Of a DNA stretch of 64,000 bases, positions 15,880 through 25,190 are shown piece by piece. Positions within the stretch are counted from its first letter, which is position 1. Each line of letters starts with the position of its first letter. Position numbers and translations under genes: made by a program. The DNA comes from an uncultured Chitinophaga sp. (GTDB lineage: Bacteria > Bacteroidota > Bacteroidia > Chitinophagales > Chitinophagaceae). The notes under the pieces are model-generated. The model ran no database searches and had not been told where the DNA came from. It saw only the letters and a program-made list of their open reading frames with translations. The stretch covers positions 266,424 through 330,423 of the forward strand of contig NZ_CAMLHC010000004.1 of the NCBI RefSeq assembly GCF_946479755.1. The letters run 5' to 3'.

Positions 15880-18295
15880 CGATATTCCAGATAATATTAT
15901 CTCTGCGCCATTTGCCGCTTCCCAGGTTCCACTCGCTGAGATACCAGCCGTTGTTGCTGTCTGCATAATAAGGCACTTTCACCGGGATGCCCCAGTCGAG
16001 CCGGATCAGGAAGAAAGAGAAATCCAGTCTCAGGCCGGCGCCGGTGCCAATGGCCAGATCGTGATAGAGCTGGTCAAAACGGAATTCGGAGCCGGGCCTT
16101 GTCAGGTCCTTCTTGATCATCCAGATATTACCCATATCCAGGAAGGTAGCGCCTTTGAGATTGATGGTGCCGCCAAACATCCGCAGCAGGTCAAAGCGGT
16201 ATTCCACATTGCCTTCCAGCTTCATATCACCGGTTTGGTCCGGGAAGATCTGGGCGCTGGCAGAAGTATCTTTATAAGAACCGGGACCCAGCGTGCGCAA
16301 ACGGAATGCGCGGATACTGTTAGGGCCGCCGGAAGTGAACTGCCTCACATAAGGCAGCACGGAGGAAGTGCTGTAAGGAATACCCACCCCTGCATAGATC
16401 CTCGTCGCCAGCCCGCTATGAACGCCCAGTCGCCAGTAGTGGCGGTAGTCGGCCTCCATCTTCACAAAATTGGAAATATTTACTTTGGTGAGGGACTCGA
16501 TATTTGATCTCTTGCCGGTAGCCATATCCACCAGGCTGTTGATACCATTCAGCCACAACCCCGATTCTTCGATGTTTGCCCGGAAATAACTGTAATGCCG
16601 CTGGTGCAGCAGGTCATTGTTGCTGTAAATGAATGAAACGCTTTCCCCGCCTATCAGCGCCGGCTCGAAGCTGCGCTTCAGGTAAGGGTTGGGGTCCACT
16701 GTCTGTGCCTTGAAAGTAGGATCGAGGTTCACCCCCACATAGTTGAGGGTAAAAGGTTTTACAATCCAGCGTTTGTACAGGCTTTCGTTCCAGTCGTAGC
16801 CATAGGAGAGGTTGATACTGGTGATGTCGAACTTCTCGATACGCGACAGGTAGTTGGCGCCGAAAGTGAGCCTGGTTTTCACATTGGACCGGGCGGCCTG
16901 CCGGATATTGAACGGCAGCGCGAAACGGGGCCAGGTAAAGCCCACCTCACCGCCAAACTCCCTCGATTGCAGCACCCATCCTTCCTTTTGTCTGTTTACC
17001 AGCTCAATACCGGTGTTGAGGCTCATACTCAGCTGGGTAGCGCTTTTAGCGAGATTGATATGCCGGTAGTTGAGGCTGACGCCGGAACCCAGCGTATAGT
17101 CGGAACTGTTGCTCACCTCGAAGTTGACACCCAGCTCCTGCCGGCGGCGGGGGGTAAGGAAGAGATAGGCGTCCAGTCCGTGCGCGGTGTCTTTGTTTTC
17201 CTTGTATTGAAGGGTGACGAACTGCCATACGCCGAGGTCATAGAGTTTGTTGACCGTATTATTGTACTGCTGCAGCGAATAGGTTTCCCCGGGTCTGAGC
17301 AGGATGGATTTAGACAATGTTTTTGGTTTCAGGATGTCCTGGTGGGAGCGGATGGTAATGTATTTACGGTTGTCCTGCCGAAGGGTGGAATCGTTGGGAT
17401 TGCCGTTCAGCGGGAAGTCCGGGTATGCATATATTTTACTGATATGATAGCGCTGCCAGGTGGCGTTGGCGGAATCTTCCGGGTTTTTGATCCTCACTTC
17501 CACGTCCATCGTCGGTTTTTCGCGGCCTTTGTTTTCTGTGAAGATGTTCACAAATCCTTCGAAGGGATTGAGGGAGTTACGGAACAGCGCTTTGTTGAGG
17601 GTGTCGACTTCAAACTCAATAGCGTCGCGGCCGAATTTATAGTAACCGGCGTCGCGGATAATGCGGGTGAGCCGCTCCCTTTCAGACGACAGGGTGGCCG
17701 ACTTGTAAGCCACGCCTTTTTTCAGGGGGGACAGGTTCTGATTGGCCTGTACCACGGCGAGGATGTTGGAATCGGGCACCTCGTAGGTAATTTTATCCAG
17801 TACGAAGTTGCGGCCGGTATTTACTTTATAGGTAATGCTGGTCTTGCGGCGTTTGTCGCTGGCGTCGGCTTCTACGGTAGCATAGAAAAAACCCTGGTTA
17901 TGCAGGTAGCTGGTCATGCGGGCCATAGACTCCCTGGTTTTAGCGGAGTCGTAAACCACCGGTTCTTCCATGTTTCTTTTGGAGAGCACCATATTCCAGA
18001 ACCAGCTGGATTTTTTCTCGTTATATTTCTGATTGTACAGCCATACCTTAATACGGGTAGCCAGCAGTTTTTTGTTGGGCTGCTGGGTCATCAGGGATTT
18101 GGAAGAGAGGGAGCTGCGGATATCCTGTTTTTCGGAGTTGAGGATGTCCCCATTTACATCTACCGTGCTGCTGACGTATAAGGTCTGGTTCTGTTGCAGG
18201 TATTTGGTGTTGGAACATGCGCCCAAAGCCAGTATGCCAACCAGTAGCAGCAAATATCTCAGCAAAGAAATTCTCGAATTGGGTGGCGGCTGCAT
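15860..18295 (-). CDS. tamL: Omp85-family outer-membrane lipoprotein (TamL-like)
   Basis: 811 residues. The lipobox LALGAC places the acylated cysteine at C27. POTRA-like segments fill the first half (for example GRNFVLDKITYEV and LRPGETYSLQQYNNTVNKL). A 16-strand barrel follows, containing the Omp85 signature FTSGGPNSIRAFR and ending IAIGYPF. Bacteroidota use this lipid-anchored TamA relative for outer-membrane protein assembly. The ATG at 18295 is taken rather than the adjacent GTG. It is divergent from a SpoU-type methylase and overlaps truB at the 3' end. Confidence 0.87.
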   Translation of the reverse strand: MQPPPNSRISLLRYLLLLVGILALGACSNTKYLQQNQTLYVSSTVDVNGDILNSEKQDIRSSLSSKSLMTQQPNKKLLATRIKVWLYNQKYNEKKSSWFWNMVLSKRNMEEPVVYDSAKTRESMARMTSYLHNQGFFYATVEADASDKRRKTSITYKVNTGRNFVLDKITYEVPDSNILAVVQANQNLSPLKKGVAYKSATLSSERERLTRIIRDAGYYKFGRDAIEFEVDTLNKALFRNSLNPFEGFVNIFTENKGREKPTMDVEVRIKNPEDSANATWQRYHISKIYAYPDFPLNGNPNDSTLRQDNRKYITIRSHQDILKPKTLSKSILLRPGETYSLQQYNNTVNKLYDLGVWQFVTLQYKENKDTAHGLDAYLFLTPRRRQELGVNFEVSNSSDYTLGSGVSLNYRHINLAKSATQLSMSLNTGIELVNRQKEGWVLQSREFGGEVGFTWPRFALPFNIRQAARSNVKTRLTFGANYLSRIEKFDITSINLSYGYDWNESLYKRWIVKPFTLNYVGVNLDPTFKAQTVDPNPYLKRSFEPALIGGESVSFIYSNNDLLHQRHYSYFRANIEESGLWLNGINSLVDMATGKRSNIESLTKVNISNFVKMEADYRHYWRLGVHSGLATRIYAGVGIPYSTSSVLPYVRQFTSGGPNSIRAFRLRTLGPGSYKDTSASAQIFPDQTGDMKLEGNVEYRFDLLRMFGGTINLKGATFLDMGNIWMIKKDLTRPGSEFRFDQLYHDLAIGTGAGLRLDFSFFLIRLDWGIPVKVPYYADSNNGWYLSEWNLGSGKWRRDNIIWNIAIGYPF

Positions 18296-18361
18296 CACGG
18301 GCGAAAACGTTATAATATTTTAAATGGTAATACTGAACCCTACCTCCTGCCAGCCTGTTTC

Positions 18362-18392
18362 TTGGCTGATTAAAAGAAATCGTGTAGGTTTG
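18362..18392 (+). promoter_or_regulatory. Promoter of the SpoU methylase, almost leaderless
   Basis: TTG (18362-18364), a 20-nt spacer and TAGGTTTG (18385-18392), 5 nt before ATG 18398. Confidence 0.55.
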
Positions 18393-18397
18393 GCCTC

Positions 18398-19138
18398 ATG
18401 TTGTCAAAGGCGCAAATTAAATATATTCAATCATTACAGCACAAAAAAAACCGTCAAAAATCCAGCCAGTATATTGCGGAGGGGGATAAGATCGTACAGG
18501 AGCTACTACAGGCGGGCATGCCCGTGAAAGCGGTATATGCCACCAGTGCATGGCTGCTTCAGCACCGGGAGGCGGTGGACCGTTTGCCGGCGGATGCTGT
18601 AAAGGAAGTGGATAATGCAGTCCTGAAACAACTGTCGGCGCTGACCACGCCCAACAATGCCATGGCGCTGCTGGACATGCCGGCAGCCGATACCGGTCTC
18701 CCTCCGGAAGGAGCGGTCGTACTGGCGCTCGAAGCTATCCAGGATCCGGGCAACATGGGCACGCTGATTCGTATAGCCGACTGGTTTGGTATCCGTCAGC
18801 TGATCGTTTCCCCCGACTGTGTGGATGTGTACAATCCCAAAACCATACAGGCTACCATGGGCAGCATTGCCCGGGTACAGGTGAAGGAAATGGATATCCT
18901 GCAGTTGCTGGAAGAAAGTAAGCTGCCTTCCTATGCAGCCACCCTGCATGGGGAAGACATCACCCGCTTTACCACCCTCCGCGAAGGGATCATCCTGATC
19001 GGTAACGAAGGGAGAGGACTGACGGACGATGTCATTGCCCGCGCCACCCACCGGATCACCATCCCGCGCCTTGGAGGCGCAGAATCCCTGAATGCCGCCG
19101 TAGCCGCCGGCGTTATCTGTGGCAGATTATTGATTTAA
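18398..19138 (+). CDS. TrmH/SpoU-family RNA 2'-O-methyltransferase
   Basis: 246 residues with a deep trefoil-knot SAM fold. The N-terminal substrate-binding domain begins MLSKAQIKYIQSLQHKKNR. Motif 1 is DPGNMGTLIRIADWFG (about 117-132), motif 2 LIGNEGRGL, and motif 3 RLGGAESLNAAVAAGVICG. The family methylates rRNA or tRNA; the target nucleotide is not predictable here. The N-terminus matches homologues, which supports the start despite the very close promoter. Confidence 0.9.
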   Translation: MLSKAQIKYIQSLQHKKNRQKSSQYIAEGDKIVQELLQAGMPVKAVYATSAWLLQHREAVDRLPADAVKEVDNAVLKQLSALTTPNNAMALLDMPAADTGLPPEGAVVLALEAIQDPGNMGTLIRIADWFGIRQLIVSPDCVDVYNPKTIQATMGSIARVQVKEMDILQLLEESKLPSYAATLHGEDITRFTTLREGIILIGNEGRGLTDDVIARATHRITIPRLGGAESLNAAVAAGVICGRLLI

Positions 19139-19147
19139 TAGTAAGTG

Positions 19148-20170
19148 ATGCCCCGATATCTTTTTCTGTGTTTGTTGATACTGTGTTTCGCCTGCCAACG
19201 TCCCGCACCGCGACAGGTAACTCCTGCTTTTTACTACTGGAAACAGACATGGACCGGCAATGCCAGCGAAATGCAATATCTGCGCGGACTGCCGGCTAAA
19301 AGACTGTATGTTAAGATGTTTGATACCGACAGGGACCCGGCCACCGGTCAGCCCATGCCGGTAGCCATACTGCGGCAACAGGCGCCCCTGCCTGACAGTG
19401 TGGACATTATCCCGGTGGTATTTATCGTGAACGAAGTGTGGGAGAAGCCGGACACCGCGCTGGCTTTTAATATGAACCGGCTGTTGGAACAGTTGTGCCG
19501 CGACATTCCCGCCGGCCGTATCCCCGAAGTGCAGATGGACTGCGACTGGACCCGCAGTTCCCGGGACGCCTACTTCGCTTTCCTGCAACAGTTGCGGAAA
19601 CAGCCATTCTTCCGTCATCGTACGCTTTCCACCACCATCCGGATGCACCAGGTGAAGTTTGTGACCGCCAGCGGCGTGCCGCCGGTGGATAAAGGCCTGC
19701 TGATGTGTTATAATATGGGCGATCTCCGGAAAATGGGCAGCCACAACTCCATCCTGGATGAAAACACCATGAAATCTTATATCGGCAGTGACAGGGTATC
19801 CGCATATCCGGTACCTTTGGATATCGCTTTGCCGCTGTTCGACTGGTCGGTATTGTTCCGGGATGGCCGTTACGCCGGTATCCTCCGCAGCATAGACGAT
19901 GCCGCGCTGCGCGACACCGCCCTGTTTGCGCCTTCCGGCAATCTCTATACGGTGCGGAAAGACAGTGTGGTAAACGGTTACCTGCTCAAGGCCGGTAACG
20001 TGGTGCGCCGCGAAACCAGCGATCCCGCGGTGCTGGAAAAAGTATCCCGCATGGTGGCCCGGCAACGGCAGGACTATAACCCGGTCGTTATTTTTTATCA
20101 TTTGGATTCAGTAACCCTTCATAATTATCCGTTGGATGAACTACAAAAAATTTATCGTTTTTTCCATTAG
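19148..20170 (+). CDS. Putative lipoprotein of unknown function, possibly TIM-barrel glycosidase-like
   Basis: 340 residues. MPRYLFLCLLILCFAC is a lipoprotein signal with the cysteine near residue 16. FYYWKQTW, IPEVQMDCDWTRSSRDAYFA and MCYNMGDLRKMG are spaced like the strands of DUF3142-type barrels related to glycoside hydrolases, but I am not certain of the family. The ATG at 19148 is used. The 3' end overlaps the next gene by 35 nt, so the two are coupled. Confidence 0.6.
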   Translation: MPRYLFLCLLILCFACQRPAPRQVTPAFYYWKQTWTGNASEMQYLRGLPAKRLYVKMFDTDRDPATGQPMPVAILRQQAPLPDSVDIIPVVFIVNEVWEKPDTALAFNMNRLLEQLCRDIPAGRIPEVQMDCDWTRSSRDAYFAFLQQLRKQPFFRHRTLSTTIRMHQVKFVTASGVPPVDKGLLMCYNMGDLRKMGSHNSILDENTMKSYIGSDRVSAYPVPLDIALPLFDWSVLFRDGRYAGILRSIDDAALRDTALFAPSGNLYTVRKDSVVNGYLLKAGNVVRRETSDPAVLEKVSRMVARQRQDYNPVVIFYHLDSVTLHNYPLDELQKIYRFFH

Positions 20171-22454
20171 CTTCTGTGCTGTGCTGTTCGGCAATGTGAT
20201 CTATACCCTGTCCTGCGGACCGGATGCAGATCCCTATGACTATTACATCTCTTTCTTTAACCCTTATCAGTCAGGGAAAGGATATGAGCCGTTTTATTAT
20301 ACCGGCATGAGCCCTTTTTATGACGAAGCCACATCGCCTTCCGAACTGGAGGAGAATATAAGCGACTGGCAGCGGTTTGCCGGGGATAAGGTAAAAGCGG
20401 CAGATATCCGCCAGTACGTTTACACGTATACGAAAGACCAGATGTCGGCCGTGGTGACCCGCAGCACGGCTGCTTTGCCCGACAGTGTGCGCAGCAACAC
20501 CTTTGCCAGTTTCCTGCAGGAGGGGCGTAACCAGGATGCTGCCCGCTACCTGCTGTTCGCGAAAAGCTGCGAACCGTCTGTGAACGTGGCCGATCGCTGG
20601 ACGCCGCCGGACCGTGACAAGTCCGTGATGGAAGCTTTAAGAAAGGAAGCGGCCGAGCTTTATGAAAAAACCGGTAATAAAGAACTCCGCGAGCGTTATG
20701 CTTTTCAGCAGGTAAGGCTGCTGCATTACAGCGGCCGGTATGAAGACGCCTCCGTTACGTTTGATAAATTATTTAAGAAACCCGGCTCTTCGCTGATGTA
20801 TTACAAAGCACTGGCCCTGAAAGCGGGCGCCGTGCAGCATATGGGCGATTCTGTGCAGGGCGCTTACCTGTTTTCCCGTGTGTTTGACAAAGCGCCTGCC
20901 TTGCGCGTCAGCTGTTATACCAGTATGAAATGGGGCAATGCGCCGGAAGAAGCGGTTTACAATCTTTGTAAAGATAACCGGGAGAAGTCTATGGTGGCGG
21001 CTATCTACGGCATGAGGAAGGACGAGATAACACTGGAGCCGCTGAAGAAAGTATACGATTTTGATCCTGCGTCCCCGGCGCTGACCGTATTAATCGGCCG
21101 TGAGATCAGCAAGCTGGAATCCCGTTTTCTCGACAGGGTTGTTTCCACTTCCACCGATTCGGCGTCTATGGCCAACATCGTGGCGTTGCCGCCGGAGATG
21201 GCCACTATCGCCAATACGAAAATACGGCCGATGATCAGCTGGATGAACAGTGTGATCGACAAAGGAAAGGTGAAAGACCCCGCTTTCTGGCAGGTGAACT
21301 CCGCTTATCTTTCTTACATGTGCCGCGACTACGATGTGGCAAGAGCCCAGCTGAACAAGGTGACCAGCAAAGAGCCGGCTATCCGTAACCAGTGGGAGGT
21401 AGTCAACCTGCTGATCAACATCAACGAACATAAAACCATCGATAAAGCGCTGGAAGATAAATTACTGGGCACCTTTAAATGGCTGGATGGCCAGCTGGGA
21501 GCTGCACCGCGGCCGGAAGACTGGTGGGCGAGCGGCCGTGACAGGTTTTTCAGCAAAACCTACCGCAATCTGCTGGGCGCTATCCTGGCGCCGAAATATC
21601 ATCAGCAGAAAGACTATGCGAAAGAAGCGTTGGTCCGTGGCCGTTGCGACAGCCTGCATGTATATGATTATTTCCTTTCCGGTCAATCCGCTACGGAGCA
21701 GATCCGTGATGAGATGAACACCGCGCAGCTGCTGCAATTGCACAACTTCATGAAGTCCACCGATAAAACGCCTTATGAGGCCTATCTCGCAAGCTTCTTC
21801 CCGAAAACAGTGGATATGAATGCCAGCATCGCAGAAAGTTACCTGCGCGTGCATGATTTTAAAAATGCGCAGCAATGGTTCAGAAAGGCCGGTAATATGG
21901 AAACTTCTTACCTGGTGTTTAAAGAACTGTTCCAGGACTTCGGGTTGGATAGCGCGGAGAAAGCCTATCCCAAAGTGATTACGCAGTTACAGTTTTGCGA
22001 CAGGATGCTGGCCTTGCAGGATAAGATGAAGGTAACGCCGGTGGATGCGAAGGTGTACTATGAATATGCTACCGGCTTGTTTAATATCAGTTACTACGGC
22101 AGAACGTGGAATTTTGTAAGAAGATTCCGTCCTTCCACTCAGTGGTATACTACCGCCTGTGAAAAAGATCCTTTCGAACGGCAGTATTTTGGTACCTATG
22201 CTGCGGAAAGTTACTATCTGAAAGCCGCGCAGGCGGCCACAGATCCTGAGTTCAGGGCAAAATGTTTCTTTATGGCAGCGCGTTGTTACCAGAAACATGT
22301 GCCACCGATGGACGACAGCGATAAATACTACGGAGCGTTGGTGCGTAACCGTTACTTCCCCGTGTTGAAGAGCAACTATTCCCAGACACGGCTGTACCAG
22401 GAGGTATACGGACAATGCAGTTACCTGCGGGATTATATTAAAAGCGGAAAATAA
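20136..22454 (+). CDS. Large secreted helical-repeat protein of unknown function
   Basis: 772 residues. An N-terminal export segment ends near YTLSCGPDADPYDYY, where the cysteine could be lipidated. The rest is alpha-helical and TPR-like in its spacing, for example ARYLLFAKSCEPSV, RYEDASVTFDKLFKKPGS and DFKNAQQWFRKAGNMETSY. I recognise no named family. It starts inside the end of the preceding lipoprotein gene, so both products are probably made together and may act as one envelope complex. Confidence 0.65.
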   Translation: MNYKKFIVFSISFCAVLFGNVIYTLSCGPDADPYDYYISFFNPYQSGKGYEPFYYTGMSPFYDEATSPSELEENISDWQRFAGDKVKAADIRQYVYTYTKDQMSAVVTRSTAALPDSVRSNTFASFLQEGRNQDAARYLLFAKSCEPSVNVADRWTPPDRDKSVMEALRKEAAELYEKTGNKELRERYAFQQVRLLHYSGRYEDASVTFDKLFKKPGSSLMYYKALALKAGAVQHMGDSVQGAYLFSRVFDKAPALRVSCYTSMKWGNAPEEAVYNLCKDNREKSMVAAIYGMRKDEITLEPLKKVYDFDPASPALTVLIGREISKLESRFLDRVVSTSTDSASMANIVALPPEMATIANTKIRPMISWMNSVIDKGKVKDPAFWQVNSAYLSYMCRDYDVARAQLNKVTSKEPAIRNQWEVVNLLININEHKTIDKALEDKLLGTFKWLDGQLGAAPRPEDWWASGRDRFFSKTYRNLLGAILAPKYHQQKDYAKEALVRGRCDSLHVYDYFLSGQSATEQIRDEMNTAQLLQLHNFMKSTDKTPYEAYLASFFPKTVDMNASIAESYLRVHDFKNAQQWFRKAGNMETSYLVFKELFQDFGLDSAEKAYPKVITQLQFCDRMLALQDKMKVTPVDAKVYYEYATGLFNISYYGRTWNFVRRFRPSTQWYTTACEKDPFERQYFGTYAAESYYLKAAQAATDPEFRAKCFFMAARCYQKHVPPMDDSDKYYGALVRNRYFPVLKSNYSQTRLYQEVYGQCSYLRDYIKSGK

Positions 22455-22456
22455 AG

Positions 22457-23692
22457 TTATTTGAACTGGATCGCTTTTACCGGTGTGATCCTCCGGATAA
22501 TAAGCGATGGAATCAGCAGTACCAGCAGGCAGATGGCAAGGGTACCAAGGTTAATCAGCAGTATCTCATGCCATCTGATATCGATAGCGGCCACCGACAT
22601 GTAGTAGGACTCTTCCGGGAGTTTGAAGATGCCGGTGGCCTTTTGCAGAAAAGCCAGTCCGAGCCCGAAAAAGTCGCCGATCAGTACCCCCATGAGGATG
22701 ATGTAACCCGCCTGGAAGACGAATACTTTCTGGATCTGCCAGTCGCGCATGCCCAATGCTTTGAGGATGCCCACCATATTGGTACGTTCCAGTATCAGGA
22801 TGAGGATAGCGGTGATCATGTTGATAACAGCCACGATGGTCATGATCACGATGATGATCAGTTCATTCTGGTTCTGCAGCTGTAGCCAGTCGAAAATATT
22901 GGGGTAGATATCGCGGATGGTGCGGGTAAAGAGTTGATCGGGGAGTACGTTGTTATCGATGATGCGGGCGGTGGTGTCCATCAGGTGATAGTCTGACAGC
23001 ATGATCTCATAACCGCCTATCTGTGTGGGTTCCCAGTCATTGAGCCGGCGAACGAGGTTCAGATCGCCGATGACATAGGTCTTATCATATTCTTCGATGC
23101 CGGTTTTAAAGATGCCTGACACCTGTAATTTGCGGGCGCGGGGTGGCAATCCGCCTCCCTGGATGAAGTAGATGATCACTTTATCATCTACTTTCAATTG
23201 CAGGTCCTGCGCCATGTTGGTGGAAATCATAATTTCCGGTGCGTAGCTGGTATCATTAAAGCGGGGTGGGCGGCCGCTCTGCATAAAACGTTGCAGCTGC
23301 GGCCAGTCGTAACTTTTATCTATTCCTTTGAAGATGATGCCGTTGATTTCCTTTTCGGACTTGATGATGGCCGATTTGGTGGCATAGGGGTTTACCGACT
23401 TCACACCGGGCACTCTTTTGATACTGTCCATCAGGGTGAGGGTGGAGGTAAAGGGTATTTCTTCCGTCAGGGGGCCGGCGTTGGGCTGGTATTGATTGAC
23501 GTGAAGATGGCCCCAGAAACTGAAAATTTTGTCCTGAATGACCTGCTGGAAACCATTGACCAGGGCTGTTGCCAGAATCATGACCGCCACGCTGACTGCG
23601 GTAGCAGCAACAGCGATGTTGATGATGAATTTCGAAAAAGAGGAGGCTTTATTGAAAGCAATCCTTCTGGCAATAAAAGCAGATAATTCCAT
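22457..23692 (-). CDS. FtsX-like ABC permease, LolC/LolE type
   Basis: 411-residue inner-membrane permease. One transmembrane helix lies at about 22-46. A large periplasmic domain (about 50-270) follows, and then three helices (about 277-300, 325-345 and 370-395) in the FtsX domain, with NMVGILKALGMRDWQIQKVF between them. This is the lipoprotein-releasing LolC/E layout. The ATPase partner is not adjacent; the LolD-like ATPase at 39647 is a candidate only by type. Confidence 0.85.
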   Translation of the reverse strand: MELSAFIARRIAFNKASSFSKFIINIAVAATAVSVAVMILATALVNGFQQVIQDKIFSFWGHLHVNQYQPNAGPLTEEIPFTSTLTLMDSIKRVPGVKSVNPYATKSAIIKSEKEINGIIFKGIDKSYDWPQLQRFMQSGRPPRFNDTSYAPEIMISTNMAQDLQLKVDDKVIIYFIQGGGLPPRARKLQVSGIFKTGIEEYDKTYVIGDLNLVRRLNDWEPTQIGGYEIMLSDYHLMDTTARIIDNNVLPDQLFTRTIRDIYPNIFDWLQLQNQNELIIIVIMTIVAVINMITAILILILERTNMVGILKALGMRDWQIQKVFVFQAGYIILMGVLIGDFFGLGLAFLQKATGIFKLPEESYYMSVAAIDIRWHEILLINLGTLAICLLVLLIPSLIIRRITPVKAIQFK

Positions 23693-23712
23693 TGAACTGA
23701 ATTCGATTAGGA

Positions 23713-23745
23713 CAAATGTAGGAAATCAAAAATCAAATCTCTAAA
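23713..23745 (-). promoter_or_regulatory. Promoter of the LolC/E-type permease gene
   Basis: On the minus strand TTTA (23745-23742), a 21-nt spacer and TACATTTG (23720-23713), 20 nt before the start codon. Confidence 0.5.
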
Positions 23746-23786
23746 TAAGCAAATAATCGTAACTTGAATACAACCAAATAGCCAGT

Positions 23787-25079
23787 ATGCGTACAGCAGC
23801 TTTTCTTTTATGGGTGGTCCTGGCCGCCTGTCTGTTTACCGGCAGGGTGATGGCGCAGGCCAATGTCATTACGCCGGACCATGTCTACCACAACAACATC
23901 AGATCCGTCAAATTCAATCAGCTGGGAGATCCCCTGAGTATGCCCATGTATACCATTGGTACCGGGGAGAAGCTGGAGCTGTCTTTCGATGATATGGACA
24001 ATGATGTGAAAAACTACTATTACTCCTTTGTAATGTGTAATGCAGACTGGACGCCCGCACAGGTAAACCAGTTTGATTATATGCGCGGTTTCTCTGAAAC
24101 GAGGATCCTCAACTATAAGATGTCGGCCGTGGCTTTGCAGCGGTATACACATTACAGTGTGCAGCTGCCGGGCACCGGTAGTTACCCGATCAAATCCGGT
24201 AACTATCTGCTGAAGGTGTACCTGGACAGCGACACCACGCAGCTGGCATTTACCCGCCGGATGTATGTGGTGGAATCGAAGGCCGGTATCGCCGGGTTTA
24301 TCCAGCAGCCGGTGTCTCCGAAATTGTTCCGCACGCACCAGAAGATAAATTTTGAGATCAATACCGGCTCGTTGAACATCCAGAACCCTTTTGACCAGAT
24401 CAAAGTGGTGATCCTGCAGAACTACCGCTGGGACAATGCGATTACTAATCTGAAGCCGCAGTTTATCAATGGCAACGTAATCAAATACAATGCGGAGCTG
24501 GATTGTGTGATCCCCGCCGGGAAAGAGTTCCGGTGGATAGACCTGCGGAGTTTACGTTTACAGACGGAAAGGGTCCGGCATTCCGAGTATCACGCCAACA
24601 GTACAGATGTATACGCCGTCACGGATTTTGAGCGGGCGGACAAGCTGTACCAGTTTATCAAAGACGTGAACGGCAAGTATTACCTTGCTACGCTGGATGA
24701 CTATGACCCTAACTTTGAGGGGGATTATGCTTCTGTGCATTTCACTTTTGCGGCTCCTGAGCCTTATGCTGGTTATGACATGTATATTTTCGGGGAGATG
24801 ACCGACTATGAGTTGAACGACAATAGCAGGCTCACTTATAACGCTGCCAGCCGGTCATATGAAGGAACGTTGTTCCTGAAGCAGGGCTACTACAACTATA
24901 TTTACGGGCTGGTGGATAAAACAGTGCCTAACGGTAAATTCAATACGGAGTTAACGGAAGGTAGCTGGTGGGAAACGGAAAATAACTATACGATTTTGTT
25001 GTATTTCCGTCCGCTGGGCGGCCGTGCAGATGAGCTGGTGTCCAGCATTACGCTGAATTCGATCCTGAACCGCAAATAG
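23787..25079 (+). CDS. Type IX secretion system plug-domain protein (DUF5103)
   Basis: 430-residue secreted protein with a signal peptide at about 1-24 (ending RVMAQ). The mature start NVITPDHVYHNNIRSVKFNQ and the block YYYSFVMCNADWTPAQVNQF match the DUF5103 family, whose relatives associate with the SprA translocon pore as a plug. Ig-like beta domains follow. Single gene with a good terminator. It points to a T9SS in the genome, although no core T9SS gene lies in this window. Confidence 0.85.
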   Translation: MRTAAFLLWVVLAACLFTGRVMAQANVITPDHVYHNNIRSVKFNQLGDPLSMPMYTIGTGEKLELSFDDMDNDVKNYYYSFVMCNADWTPAQVNQFDYMRGFSETRILNYKMSAVALQRYTHYSVQLPGTGSYPIKSGNYLLKVYLDSDTTQLAFTRRMYVVESKAGIAGFIQQPVSPKLFRTHQKINFEINTGSLNIQNPFDQIKVVILQNYRWDNAITNLKPQFINGNVIKYNAELDCVIPAGKEFRWIDLRSLRLQTERVRHSEYHANSTDVYAVTDFERADKLYQFIKDVNGKYYLATLDDYDPNFEGDYASVHFTFAAPEPYAGYDMYIFGEMTDYELNDNSRLTYNAASRSYEGTLFLKQGYYNYIYGLVDKTVPNGKFNTELTEGSWWETENNYTILLYFRPLGGRADELVSSITLNSILNRK

Positions 25080-25100
25080 GCGTTTGCGATAAGATAAAAA

Positions 25101-25140
25101 GCAAAGACCTGATGAATTGTTCATCAGGTCTTTTGCATTT
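25101..25140. terminator. Rho-independent terminator
   Basis: GCAAAGACCTGATGAA pairs with TTCATCAGGTCTTTTGC (one bulged T) around a 3-nt loop, with T runs on the right and an A run on the left. It serves both convergent genes. Confidence 0.9.
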
Positions 25141-25190
25141 TTAACAATAAAACACCTATTATATATAACAACAAAACAACCATGTTTGGG

